In this document: positions 12,810 through 24,987 of the stretch, piece by piece
How positions within the stretch are numbered: the stretch's first letter is position 1
Layout: each line of letters opens with the position of its first letter
Assembly: GCA_034509735.1 (NCBI GenBank)
Contig: JACGWO010000002.1
Span: 44,409,702 to 44,473,701, forward strand
Direction: 5' to 3'
DNA: 64,000 bases
Origin: Sesamum alatum
Lineage: Eukaryota; Streptophyta; Magnoliopsida; Lamiales; Pedaliaceae
Program-made: the position numbers and the translations under genes
The notes under the pieces: generated by a model
What the model was told of the DNA's origin: nothing
Databases searched by the model: none
Seen by the model: only the letters and a program-made list of their open reading frames with translations

Positions 12810-13265
12810 GGCTTAAATATATTTTTGGTTCCGTAACTTAGGTTGTTTAGCATTTTTGTCATTTAACTTTCTCGGGTAGCATTTTGGTCCTACATCTTTT
12901 TAATTTTTGTGATTTTAGTCATTTTTTCGAAGAAATACACCATTGTCACCGGAAAAATGCATGTTCCTCTCATGTGAAATTTTAAGATTGGGACTTTTGC
13001 TCCTATTTGCCCATTTCTGTCAATATTTTTACCTTTTAACTTTTTAGGATAGTATTTTGGTCCTTTATCTTTTTAGTTTTCGCAATCTCGGTCCTTTTTC
13101 CCCTGAAATTCACCCTTCTTGCTAGTGGAGTTGAACTCCAATGAACAAAGGACTGAAATTGCGAAAATTGAAAGGATGCAGGATCAAAATGCTATCCTAA
13201 AAAGTTAAAGTACTAAAACGCCAATTAATCTAAATTACGTACCGAACTAAAAATGTATTTAATCC
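12810..13265. mobile_element. Short long-TIR (MULE-type) element with 9-bp target duplication
   Basis: A 456-bp non-coding element begins GGCTTAAATATATTTTTGG and ends with the imperfect inverse (ATGTATTTAATCC). Perfect 9-bp direct repeats TATATTTAA flank it at 12801-12809 and 13266-13274. Internal 'TTTTGGTCC' and 'AGCATTTTGGTCC' motifs appear inverted in the other half. A 9-bp duplication with long inverted termini is typical of Mutator-like elements. No coding capacity. Confidence 0.8.
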
Positions 13266-13392
13266 TATATTTAATTAATGTATTCAGGAAAAGAATTGGA
13301 TTAATATCTGTAAGCTTTTCGTGTCGTGTCCAGCTATCATAACTAAAATTTTTCATTATGGAGGGATTATGATCTAATGTTGACAATCTCGA

Positions 13393-16300
13393 GGGTAAAC
13401 ATCATTTTTGGTCCCTAAATTATGCCACTTATTCACTTTTGGTCCCTCATGTATCCTACTCATCAATTTTGATCCCTCAAACTTTAATAATTTCATCATT
13501 TTTGGTCCATCCGTTAACTTTTCTGTTAAAACTAACGGATTTTTTTTTTTAAAAAAAAAAAACCGAATTTGTGACCAACAAGATTTGAACCCGGGTCACC
13601 ATTTTTACAAAACCAATTTGCTATGGGCCAAGTCTGTGATTTAAGTATTTATTAACCCGAAAATTACCTATTGTCTTTCTCTCTGAAGCATGTGTTATAT
13701 CCCCAAATCAACCACTTCAAATCACAAAAGGGCTAAAAACCCTTCTCTCTGTGCGAGCGATTTCAGAAGAAGAAGAATTGTAATTTGAAGAGCAGCGGCG
13801 CGATTCCAGGAGCACGACGACGCCGGAGAGGAGCGCCATGGTGAAGAAGACACATTCACATTCTCAAACCCTAAATTACGGTGAGTTGTGCCAAAACTTT
13901 TGAGAATTTTTTTGCTGAAATTTTAACATTTATTGCGAATTATTGTTGAGTGTTTTGAGAATTATTGCTGAAAGTATTGAGAAATTATGAGAATTGTTAT
14001 GAAATTATTGCTGAAAATGTTGAGAATTTGCTGAAATTATTACTGAAATTTTTATGAAATTGTTGCTGAATTTGCTGAGAAATTGTTGAGAACTTGCTGT
14101 TAAATGTTGGGAAATTATGGACATTTTTCTAAGATTATCTTATGTGTTGTTGTCTAGACATGCAAATTCAAGTGTACTCTAACCTTGAAGAGCTTGATCC
14201 TCAAGTCGATTTTTCATGTTTGGATGAGGGTACAAACATAGAGGGGTTGGATAATGAATCAGAATTTGATTGTTCTGAGAATGAAGAATTTAACGATAGT
14301 GATTATGATATGGAAGAGGATGATAGATTGTTTGAAAAATTTGTTGATCCAGATGTTGAATTTAGTGGGTGTAGGAAGGGAAAATCAGTAGATAATTCTG
14401 AGATACAAGAGATATGTGGAGCTGAACATGAAGAAGAGTTAGATGATAGTGGGGAATTCGAGAGTCTGATGGGGTCCGATGAAGATTGCATGAAAGTTAT
14501 TCAAAATACAATCCTAAAACAGACAACAAGAATCCCGATTTGAAACTAGGAATGGTCTTCAGTTCCAAGGATGAAGCTAAATTTGCTATTCAATCACATT
14601 GCTTAAGGAGAGGGATGCAAGTAAAATTTGTAAAAAAATGACAAAAGAAGATTGAGAACAAATTGTAAGAAGGAGGGTTGTGACTGGGCAGTCCTTGTAT
14701 CATCAATGCAGAATGATCATTCATGGCAAGTAAAAAGCTACAACCCTGTGCATAACAAGTGTTCTTGGGCTTATAACAATAGAAGTCTAAATTCTAGTTG
14801 GATTAGAAAAACGTTCATGAAAAAATTCAAAGACAATCCTAAACTAGGAGTGAATGAATTCATGAGTGAGTTGTGCACAACATCGAAAGAAAATGTCTCT
14901 AAACAGTAGGCTTACAGGGCTAAGATAAAAGCCATGGAGATGATTCAGGGGAATTTGAAAGAACAGTTTAGCAGAATTAGGGATTATTGCCTTGAATTGT
15001 TGAGAAGTAACCCTGGTTCAACTGTGACTTTAAAATTGATTGGGGCTGAAAATGAAGGAGGGAAACCTACTTTTCAGAGGTTGTACATCTGTTTTGCAGC
15101 TTGTAAGGAAGGCTTTAAGGCATGTCGAAAGGTTATAGGAGTTGACGGGTGTTTTCTGAAAGGGCCACAAGGTGGGCAATTGTTGACAGCAGTGGGCATT
15201 GATGCTAATAACAATATCTTTCCAATAGCATATTATCACTATGCTTGAAGGAATAAGAAATTTGATGATGACAAAAATGCAAGTTAATAGAGACAAGGCT
15301 AGACAATGGGATAGTTTGATATGCCCTAAGATCAAGAAAGTACTAGAGAAGAATTCGAAAGAAGCTGGTGAATGCATCCCTATGAAGGCTGATGATTGGC
15401 ACTTTCAGATAATGGGACCATATGACCAGTACACTGTTGATGTGCTTCAAAGGTCTTGTAGCTGCAGAAGGTGGGATTTGACAGGAATTCCTTGCCGACA
15501 TGCCATTTCAGCCATTTGGTGTAGAAATGAGGAGCCAGAGACATATGTGCATAACTAGTACAGAGTTAGCACATACTTGAGGGCTTACGAGCCTGCCATT
15601 CTACCACTTACTAGCTAGGAATTTTGGCCAAAGTGTGATCTACCACCCCTATTGCCACCCACTTATGAAAACAGGCTTGAGAGGCCCAAAAAGTGAGGAG
15701 GAGGGAGTCGGATGAGCCGTCTGCTGCCACTAATCCTACGAAAATGAGGAAAAGCGGAAAATCAATGAAATGTGGTACATGTGGAGAGACAGGCCATAAT
15801 TCAAGGACTTGCAAGAATAGGGAAAAGACGTCATGTAGTTCACCTCCTTCAGCACCTGCAGAAAATGTGGTAGAAATGACAAGTGAAGCCTCTCAACCTA
15901 CTACGAGGAGCAACAACACACAATCGAGGTCCAAAAAGCTACCAGTAAGTCTTTAAATAATTATGTTATATGAAAGATGTTTTCTTTTTTTATTATTTTA
16001 TGATATCATGATTTTGTAACTTATATATTTGGTGTTTTTCAGGTGAAAAGAAAAGATGTGATTCAAAGGAATGTTGGAGTGAACGTGGGAGGGACATCAA
16101 ATACTATTTCGACAATTAAGGTAAACTTGACTAGTGCAATGACAATTCAATTTTTATTTATTGTAATTCTAATTCAAAATGAAAATACTTAGGATTTTTT
16201 TGTTGCTTTAGGCAGGTCACTCAATCATCAAAAGTTTCAACTCCAGTTATTGTGAAGGGAGGCATGAATTTCATCATTCTGCCAAATCTCAAAGTTGCAC

Positions 16301-16957
16301 TTGGAAGTCAATCAAAGATAAATACACATGAAAGACCAAGTGGAAGTGGAAATAAGGAGAAGAAAAAAGACAATCAATAAATATTTTTGTTGTAATGGAT
16401 CAATTTTTGAATTATGTTGGTGTTTAGAAAATTTTAAGACTATTTTTATGTATTTAATGAATGGCTTATGTATTGTTTATGACTTTTATGACATTGTTTG
16501 GTATCTCTATGATTTGTGTATTTTTGTTGAGTTTTTGAGAATTAGTCTTGTGAAAATTTTATGATTTTTGTATTTGATTTGTTATTTGGGGCTAATATAG
16601 AATTTTAGAAATGTTTTGAAAATTTTGGGAGGCTTAAAAATTAAAAAAAAAACGTAGGGCTGCTACAGAGAAATGAAATAAGTAAATTTTCGGGTTAAGA
16701 AATACTTAAGTCACAAACTTGGTCTAGCGGTAATAAATTAATTTTGTTAAAAATGCAACCCATATTCGAATCTTGTTGGTCACAAATTCGTTTTTTTTTT
16801 TAAAAAAAAAATCCGTTAGTTTTAACAGAAACGTTAACGGAGGGACCAAAAATGATAAAATTATTAAAGTTGATGGACCAAAATTGATGAGTAGGATACA
16901 TGAGGGACCAAAAATGAATAAGTGGCATAGTTTAGGGACCAAAAATGATGTTTACCC
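13393..16957 (+). mobile_element. Mutator-like element (MULE) with long TIRs and 10-bp target duplication
   Basis: Inverted repeats of roughly 290 bp lie at about 13393-13680 and 16670-16957. Both ends start GGGTAAACATCATTTTTGG, and the arms match through the 'CCGTTAACTTTTCTGTTAAAA'-like segment and 'TGTGACCAACAAGATT'. The insertion is bordered by 10-bp direct repeats ACAATCTCGA (13383-13392) and ACAATTTCGA (16958-16967), with one mismatch. Inside is a broken MuDR-type transposase gene. The flanks match an unoccupied copy of the same host repeat at 57372-57670, which confirms the insertion site. Confidence 0.92.
13837..16379 (+). pseudogene. MuDR-family transposase, internally deleted pseudogene
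   Basis: MULE transposases cut and paste their element through a DDE-type core. A plausible first exon (ATG 13837, donor at about 13879) joins an acidic N-terminal region from about 14160. A MuDR-type DNA-binding region follows, readable over about 14530-14900 ('GMVFSSKDEAKFAIQSHC', then 'RTNCKKEGCDWAVLVSSM'), with frameshifts near 14500 and 14640 and a stop at 14908. The core begins with 'GVDGCFLKGPQGGQLLTAVG' (15140-15215), which holds the first catalytic Asp. It then jumps from 'IFPIAYYHYA' straight to the post-core region at 15244, so the other DDE residues are deleted. A SWIM zinc finger ('CSCRRWDLTGIPCRHA', 15460-15510) and a CCHC knuckle ('CGTCGETGHNSRTC', 15773-15813) remain, with stops at 15556 and 15616. 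Spliced 3' exons run to about 16379. Confidence 0.88.
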
Positions 16958-17730
16958 ACAATTTCGATAACAAAATACTCACTACTCTTGACTTTCTATA
17001 TGCATAATTAATCACCCCATTTATGAGCAATTAACCATATATAGCTACTGGACTTGAAACTACATTTTTTTTTACTATGTTGGTCAATAAACTCAGCATA
17101 CCTGTACTTGATAGGCCGTTAATGCATTAAATAAATCATAAAAGTAAAGAAAATTCAAAAACGTATCCTTTTAGGCTTTTAGCCATGGGTATTTGTGCAT
17201 TTCTTGAAGAAATCCGTCACAGTTTAAGTTTCACGATGAGTTTTGCTGCGGTCCTGAGGACTTCGCAAGACTACTTTGAGACGGACAGTTGGTCTCGCAA
17301 AATGATGAGGCTTATGTGACTTCTTCCAATAGTATTTTGCGATCTTTGTCGTGGCGATCATCCATCTCAAAATTTTGCGACGGATATTTGAAAATCGACT
17401 TCCCTTTCGCCGTGAGATGGCCATCCAAAAATATGTCTTAAAAAATACTAATTTTTTAAACTAGAAATTTTCTATTTTTGTTATAAATTGCAGTTATAAG
17501 AATTTTTAATAAGAAATAAAATAAATTTTACATTTAGAATACAAAAAAATATTTAAATTCCTACTAATATATTAAAATATAAATATTTTTAGCAACCTAA
17601 TTTTGCGACGGGCTTCGCTGATCAAAGAGATGTCGCCAGGAGACCCCATTACAAAGCAATTGCGAGGGGAAAAGAAATCCTTTGCAATACTTTGCAACAT
17701 GAATGCAAAAATTTCAATGAACAAGTGTAT
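16958..17730. repeat. Dispersed host repeat at MULE insertion site, then unclassified repeat
   Basis: 16958-17125 is one half of a dispersed repeat whose other half (about 13295-13392) lies left of the MULE. It matches 57372-57670 and 45330-45500 through 'CTCACTATTCTTGACTTTCTATAT', 'GGACTTGAAACT' and 'TTGGTCAATAAA' segments. 17180-17730 holds GCGACGG- and TTGCGAC-type motifs seen again near 18040-18200 and 46440-46830, probably an old foldback element. No gene. Confidence 0.55.
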
Positions 17731-17739
17731 TAACATATT

Positions 17740-18040
17740 GGGGCAAAACATTTTTTTGGTCTCGTAAGATTATGACATTATTTGTTTTAATACTACAATT
17801 TAGGTAGGTGGTTGTTTTAGTCCCATAAAACACATTTTTTAATTTTTTTTATCCTAAAATGTCATGTGCCTTGTACACGGGACATGACATTTTGGGACCA
17901 AAAAAACTGAAAAACATGACATTTTGGGAATAAAAAAACTGAAAAACGTGTTTTATGAGACTAAAATAATCACCTATCTAAATTGTGATACCAAAATAAA
18001 TAATATCCTAATTTTACGGGACCAAAAAAACATTTTGGTT
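17740..18040. mobile_element. Foldback MITE
   Basis: A roughly 300-bp non-coding element has imperfect inverted arms. 'CAAAACATTTTTTTGGTC' near the left end is mirrored by 'GACCAAAAAAACATTTTGG' at the right, and the arms continue through 'AATTTAGGTAGGTGGTT' against 'AATCACCTATCTAAATT' and 'TAAAACAC' against 'GTGTTTTA'. It sits inside the unclassified GCGACGG-type repeat. I could not fix a target duplication. Confidence 0.6.
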
Positions 18041-18792
18041 CAATCGGATTTGCGATGAGGTTTGCAACATCATAATTGTTTGGGTGAGGGAAAACTTTGG
18101 GATGGCAATTGTGATGGCTGCCAGTCGTAAAACGACGAGTTTTATGAAACATTTTTGATGGATTTTTGAGCATGTTTATTGTTTACTTTGCGACGGTCAT
18201 TTCCATCCAAATTTAAATTAAATTTAGATAAATACCACTTTTGGTCCCTAACTATGTTACTTATTCACATTTAATCCCTCAAATTTCACAGTCATCACAT
18301 ATTCAGTCTCTAATGTTTGTTATATGGGTTTGGCGCCAAGCTAGGCTCATTTACACATTTTTACACTCCAACGGGATCATATATTGTGCATAGAATTATG
18401 AGTCCTGTACCTCATTTAAACAGCCAAAAAGAGACCTCTAACCACATTTCACTGACACAGTAAATTCACATTTATAAGAAGAAACGGGACCAAAGAATGG
18501 ATTGTAAAATTGGAAGTGTCGGCCATAGTGGTCCCGTCAGCATCCCACCTAAATTAAAATCTTAATTTCTAGAACGTGTCTGCGCGGGGAAAAATTCTTG
18601 CGAACCAGGTTTGACTAAACTAAATCAATAACAGAGCAAGTGGAATACACTTGTTATATAGTTGGTCATTTTTCTTTAATGATACACCAATCACACGATA
18701 AATGTATTACACTTGTCATCTAATTGGTTCAAATTTAAATGAGCTATGTCTCGACTAGAATTTCTCCTGCGCAGAAAGTTCTATATAAATAT

Positions 18793-19428
18793 GGGTCAAT
18801 TACACTAACCTCCCCTACTACTATGGGAATATACAAATTCCCCCCTCTTATTATCAAAATTACATAAACTTCCCTTTCAAAGATATCACCTTACAAATTG
18901 CCCCTACGTTAGTCAACTTAATGAATTTTGCTGATGCCATAAAAAAAAAATGGTCTAAACTTCCTATAATACCCTCAACCTGAATAACTCTATTTTTTAT
19001 GACTTAAATACCCCTTAGGAGTAATTTGTTATTTTTAAATTTAAAAAGGGTCTATACTTGTAACTTTTAGTATATTATTTTATAATATTTTTTTAATCAC
19101 ATACTGTGTATGCGTAGGTTGTGACATTAATTTCTATTCCTAACAATCATTAAAGCTTGTAAATTTGTTGAAATTATATTATTTTATAGAAAATAAAGCT
19201 TATATTTTGGGGAAAAAAAATACTTGAAGATATTTTGGTCCACTTCTATTTTCAAGTTTATTGAATTACTTTTAGTTTTATAAATGGAGGGCAAAATGAT
19301 CATTTAAGCATATACCGTTAAATTTGACTAACACATGTTAGTCAGAGGGGGCAATCTGTAATTTTCATAATAAAAGGGGAAAATTTGTATATTCCCATAA
19401 TAACAGGGGAGGTCAGTGTAACTAACCC
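18793..19428. mobile_element. Long-TIR (MULE-type) element inserted in the CPS TATA box
   Basis: A 636-bp non-coding element begins GGGTCAATTACACTAACC and ends GTCAGTGTAACTAACCC. The long inverted arms continue through 'TATGGGAATATACAAATT' against 'AATTTGTATATTCCCATA'. Perfect 9-bp direct repeats TATAAATAT flank it at 18784-18792 and 19429-19437. The right copy is the TATA box 79 bp upstream of the CPS start codon, so the element duplicated the TATA box and moved the original upstream promoter 645 bp away. Confidence 0.88.
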
Positions 19429-19440
19429 TATAAATATATA
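19429..19440 (+). promoter_or_regulatory. TATA box of the CPS gene
   Basis: TATAAATATATA lies about 68-79 bases upstream of the ATG at 19508, giving a leader of roughly 40-50 nt if transcription starts about 30 bp downstream. It is also the target duplication of the upstream MULE-type element, so it was rebuilt by the insertion. Confidence 0.65.
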
Positions 19441-19507
19441 TGTCTCTCCATATACAGTCCTTCTCTATATCAATTCAGCTTTTTCCCCCACAGGGCAAAT
19501 TGAAAGA

Positions 19508-22500
19508 ATGGCTTCTATTCTAAAGCTAAACTACTCCCCAGTACTTCACCACGGAGATCTACAACCATCGAAGGTTCACTCACCGGAACGTAAGAATTTT
19601 TGCTTATTCGAAATATTTACTAGTTAATTTGATTTTCATATTGAACAAATTGTACAGGTACATGGCTGACGAACAGCAGTAAAGATGCATCGTCGAAGAA
19701 TTTCAGACCACTTTATCACAAACAAATATCTAAAGTACTAACTGAGACTCGAGGTATGTATATATGTAAGCAATTTATTATAATCATCACTCAACTTTGA
19801 GAAATTAAGTGTGGTTGAAGTATTATAGTTCATGACTATTAATTTGTGATTGCAGTTGCCAGTCTGGATGTGTCCGAAGCATGTAATAAAGAGGATTACA
19901 TACATGAATCGCTTGAAGTGGTAACAATTAGTTTTGTACTTTATAATTCTCACATTGTATTTTATTTTATTAATTTTAGTTTGAGTTGAAAACTTCGGCT
20001 TATATATATATATATATATATAAATAAAAAAATTACAACTACACCCTAATTTAATTGGGGTGTAGTTGCAAAAATAGAGTGAATCATTAGTGCTACTAAA
20101 ACCTCACTTTTTAGAAAAAAAAAAAAAAAGATGAGTCGTTACTAGCAAAAAATTAATATTTTACCATAGCTAATTGTCATGGTAAAAGGAAATAACTGTA
20201 GTATATAGTAATTCATCATGGCCACGTGTTAGTCGTGATTTTTGCAAGTGTGGCTAAAACATTTGTTATGGTTAAAACTTAAAAAGCATGACAAAAATAG
20301 TTTTCATGATGGATAATTTAGGTTTCTGCAATGATTTTAATTTAACATGACTAATAATAATTATTTACCCTAGTTATAATCTATAACCAATAAAAATGTA
20401 GCCTAGTAATTTTTTTTAATGACAGATTTGCTTGGAATCGTTAGGGGCACTATGATTTAGCTCTTTTTATTTTATTTTTTTGTTTATTCTTTTAATTATT
20501 ATTCAAATATAATGAGTGTGGTTATTAAATAATTAACATTTTAATTTACTAATTATTAATTATTCTTTTTAATTATATAATATTATAAATCTTATAATTA
20601 AAAAGTAGGTAAAAATATATATATATATATATTAAATATTTAATTAATTTTTAAGAACTAATAAAATAATAATTTACATGCTAATAAGAAAATGTGAGAC
20701 CAAAAATATTATAAAATTAGTTATAATAACAAATTTTAATAATGTCAGCTAATCCCACAAATGCGTAATTGACGTTGTTGTCGAAGTCGTCTTCTTTTCT
20801 AACATACTACTTCTATTGGTTCATTTTGCTATTGTGCATCATAATTGGCATGAATGTACAATCGATTAAATAATGTTGTATAACTCGATTCTATGGCATC
20901 TTGATATGTACTAAATAACGAAAATTGGATTAGTGAAATTATTGGGTAAAGTATAGACAATATTAAATTATTTAAGGTGCCAATTGAGTGATACTTGACA
21001 AATTTAGTATCAATTTGCATCAAATTGGTATTGGCCCATGTGTAGACAATATGAAATTATTCCAGGTGCCGATGGATCATGATACGTGACCAACCCTAAA
21101 TTTCCGGGGAGTAAAACATCAGAAAGCTATGTATGAAAGCTACCCCCCAATTACACGTGTGCTCTTAAAAAATGGTATGTAGGAACAAATGTTGAATGTG
21201 AACACAAAATTTTTCAGCGATCAAGTGATGCATATGTGACCAAATATGTTTTATAGGGGCAAAATTATTTTTTTAGTCGCACAAAAAATTGGGATTTGTT
21301 TTTTTGGTCCCATGATTTATGGGTTGTTTTTTTGGTCCAAAAATTGTTAAAAGATTTGCAAATTTAGTCCCAAAAATCTATTTTCGTTAAGTTTTAAGTA
21401 CGGGCAAGTGGCAAATCCCGTTAACCCTCAACTGTTAAATTTCTTTTTTAGTCCCACAAAAGAGGGAGGCTTGCTTTTATGGTCCTACGATTTATTGAAA
21501 TTCTTTTTAGTATCAAAATTTATTAAAAAAAAAATGTAAAGTGAGTCTCGAAGTTTGATTTTCGACAATTTTTGTCATTAATCAATAGATTAATGCACAC
21601 AACATATGAATTATTTTATTCGGTCAACATTTCTTATTCAATTAGTGTTAAATAGACTAATAATTTATTTATTTATATTTGTTATAATATAATTTGTGAT
21701 TTGTAATATAAATTATTATTTATATTTATATGTGTAATACAAATAAACAAACAACTATATGTACAATCTATAACTATAAAAAAAATATCAATGTGTTGAT
21801 CATTTTATTTTTTAATTACTAGCCTGGTAAAAAAAATTAAAATTGAGTAGTTTCAAATCACATACGAATATCTTTTGCTCGATCACATAACAATTGTTGT
21901 CAAAAGAATTTCTCAATCTAGACCTGTTAATGGGTGGGTAATACTAATACCCAGACCCAGACCCAGACCCGGACTCAATGATATTATATTAGACCTAGAC
22001 TGGACCCATACCCATTGAAATAAGTATTTTGGGTATGGGTGGGTAACATCTAAAAAATTATTAAATTTGTAAATTTTTTATACATCATCGGCTCGATTTA
22101 TTTGTCATCTAAAATTAGTTAAACTCGACTAACATATGAAACTGATAAGATTTGTTTGAATTTAAATTGTAAAAAATTCATGTAATTAAAGTTGAAAGCA
22201 TTTTCAAATCGATAAAAAAAATATTTCAAAGTTAAAATATGATTTTCATACTTATTTTTTTTTCTACCGTTCTTCGATCTCTGTTCGTATTTTGAATGTA
22301 TGTAGAATGTGTAATTGCTTAATGACGGTCTAATATTTGAGAAAAGTCAAAATCATTGATTATTTTTCAACGATGTTCAATTTGTACATGTTAAAAAGTT
22401 GAATAACTTTTAATTTATTTATCAATTGGAAGTTTATGAAATATTTTTATTAATTTAATTTGGTAATATGTTCTGGTGATATCGTTACAAAAAAAATATA

Positions 22501-24951
22501 TGTATAATGCCTCATTCATTTTACCATAGGTAAGACCCAATGGGTAAGACCCAAATTGGACCCAATTTTTGTGGGTATATCATGTGTAAGACCCGACGGG
22601 TATTGAACGGGTAGGGTCTGGGTAGGGTCTATAAATAATAACTATTGATGTAGGGTAAAAAGAAAACCCCTCGAACCAGATTTAATCCACGAAAACGAGG
22701 CCAAGCTTTAATCAGCGAGAACGAGGCCGAAGCAAACTACGAGCTGGCTTTCGAATGGAAGAAGAGAAATGATCGCTCTAATAGGAAATCCACGACCAGA
22801 TCCAAAAAAGGAGAAAATATACGAAAATATCTTTGGAGAATCTACGAGCTAATCAGAAAAGGCAAACGAGGTGGAAAAATACGATGTTTCTACTAAAAGA
22901 CCACGACGTCGAATAAAGGGTGTACGAGGAAGCTAAGCCTGTCAGATTCCTATCCATGATAGAGAAGGCCTATTGACACCTCGAAACGGCGAAATACGAA
23001 GAGACTAGAAGAGGACATACAACCTCTTCACATGATCTACGAGCAAATCCTTAAAAGATATGGGGAGATCTTCCACCGCCCTGGGAAGTAATCTTACGAC
23101 GCTAAAACATTTACTCAAAATTCATCTATAAAAGAGTCCTAAAAACTCAGCAAATAGGGGGGGGGGGGGGGGGGGGGAAGGAAGGAGGAAAAAAAAGACA
23201 TTCAATTACATCAATCCGATTTTTACCCACATCAACTATAGGTATTTATTGGGTTCGAGTTCAGGTAGGGTAATACCGCCCATTAACAGGCCTATCTCAA
23301 TCACATAACAACAATTTTTATAGGCTAAATGCAATGCTATTTTTTTGTAATCTTTTTTGTTTAATAGTTTTAGATTGTACATTGTTATTTGTTTATACGT
23401 AATATAAATATAAAAAATAATTTTTATTAAAAATTATATAATAATAAATATAAATAAATATATTATTAGTCTATTCTAATAATGATTAAATAAAAGATTG
23501 ATTGTTGATATAAAAAATCGTTCATTGATTTATTGATTGATGATAAAAATTGACAGAAATGAAGTTTTGATACTAATTTTGCAAATCTTTTAACAGTTTT
23601 GGCACCCAAAATTATTTTTGTAAATTGTGGGATCGGAGAAGCAAACCCCCATTTTATGTGGGACTAAAAAAGTAACTTAGCAATTGGGGGTTAACAAATT
23701 TTTGCCACTTACCCCATTAAAACTTAATGGAAAAAGAATTTTGGACTAACTTTGTAAATTTTTTAATATTTTTCGGACCAAAAAAGAAAATCCGTAAATT
23801 ATGGGACCAGATGCGCAACACCCCTTTCTTTGCGGGACCAAAAAGGTATTAGTTGTCTTATGGGTGTTCAAACCGTGTACGAATGGTTCCAATTCTCTTC
23901 AAATGTTGAGCAAACATATTATAATAAGGATATCTGGGATGTGCCTTATTTATGATCGTTAGGGACATATTCTAACTTTTTTCAACTTTTCATGACGGAA
24001 GAGTATTGGAAATGTCTCGAGAATTTCAGTTAATCCACGACACTACTTTTTGTGTCTCTATTCGTCTAGGTGAACGACAAACTACCCTAGGTAATTTGAA
24101 TTTATTAGTTGTTAAAAAATAATTATATATTTAACAGCGCTAACTACTCACTCTAGTTTTGCAATTATACCTCAAATTGTGTTATTATTACAATAATTTT
24201 TTATATAATATATATAAAAACTTCACTATTGTATATACAGGCATAAGAATGATGAAGTCCTGGCCGACAGCTTTATTAGTTTTTTATTTTTTTGGCTTCG
24301 CAAGCAGTTGGACCAATTTAGTCGTGTTATATATGTTTATTATTGTTATTTGGTTGAAGGTGAACAAAATTGAGGAGTATATTGATAGCATTAAAATGAT
24401 GCTGAGCACAATAGATGAGGGACGAATAAGTGTGTCGCCCTACGACACAGCCTGGATCGCTCTTATTAAAGATATTGACGGGCGTGATGCCCCTCAATTT
24501 CCATCCTGTCTCGAGTGGATTGCACAACATCAACTCCCTGACGGTTCGTGGGGCGATGAAAGGTTTTTCTGTGCATATGATCGGCTTGTAAATACACTAG
24601 CGTGTGTGGTAGCGTTGAGATCATGGAACGTTCATGCCGATAAGAGTAGAAGAGGTTCTTGGTCGGCAACTATTCATTTCTCTTGAATTTAACTTCAATA
24701 GTAGGTAGTATATACACACACATTATTTATCAAGTGATACTACTCTTTCTTGAAATTTTAGGAATAACATACATAAAGGAAAATGTGCACAAACTTGAAA
24801 ACGCAGATGCTGAGCACATGACTTGTGGGTTCGAAGTTATATTTCCTGCCCTTCTTCAGAAAGCAAAGAACTTGGGCATTGATGATCTTTCCTATGATGC
24901 TCCTGTCTTGAGAGACGTTTATAGCGCAAGGGATCAGAAAATGAAGAGGTA

Positions 24952-24987
<36 letters not shown>

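Larger units (their letters stand above)
21250..23860. mobile_element. Foldback element with ~600-bp inverted arms (CPS intron 3, outermost of a nest)
   Basis: Left arm (about 21250-21760) and right arm (about 23400-23860) are inverted copies: 'TTGTTAAAAGATTTGCAAAT' matches 'ATTTGCAAATCTTTTAACAG' in the opposite sense, and TTTTTTGGTCC-type motifs mirror GGACCAAAAAA. The centre was later split by the hAT element at 21919-23294. Exact termini and target duplication are unresolved. Non-coding. Confidence 0.7.

Noticed and set aside
24159..24359. Open frame with a hydrophobic N-terminus directly upstream of the SPYDTAW exon
   Set aside because: It is intron 3 sequence read through; a TTGAAG acceptor at 24359 and the upstream plastid-targeting exons (19508-19920) give a better, phase-consistent start.
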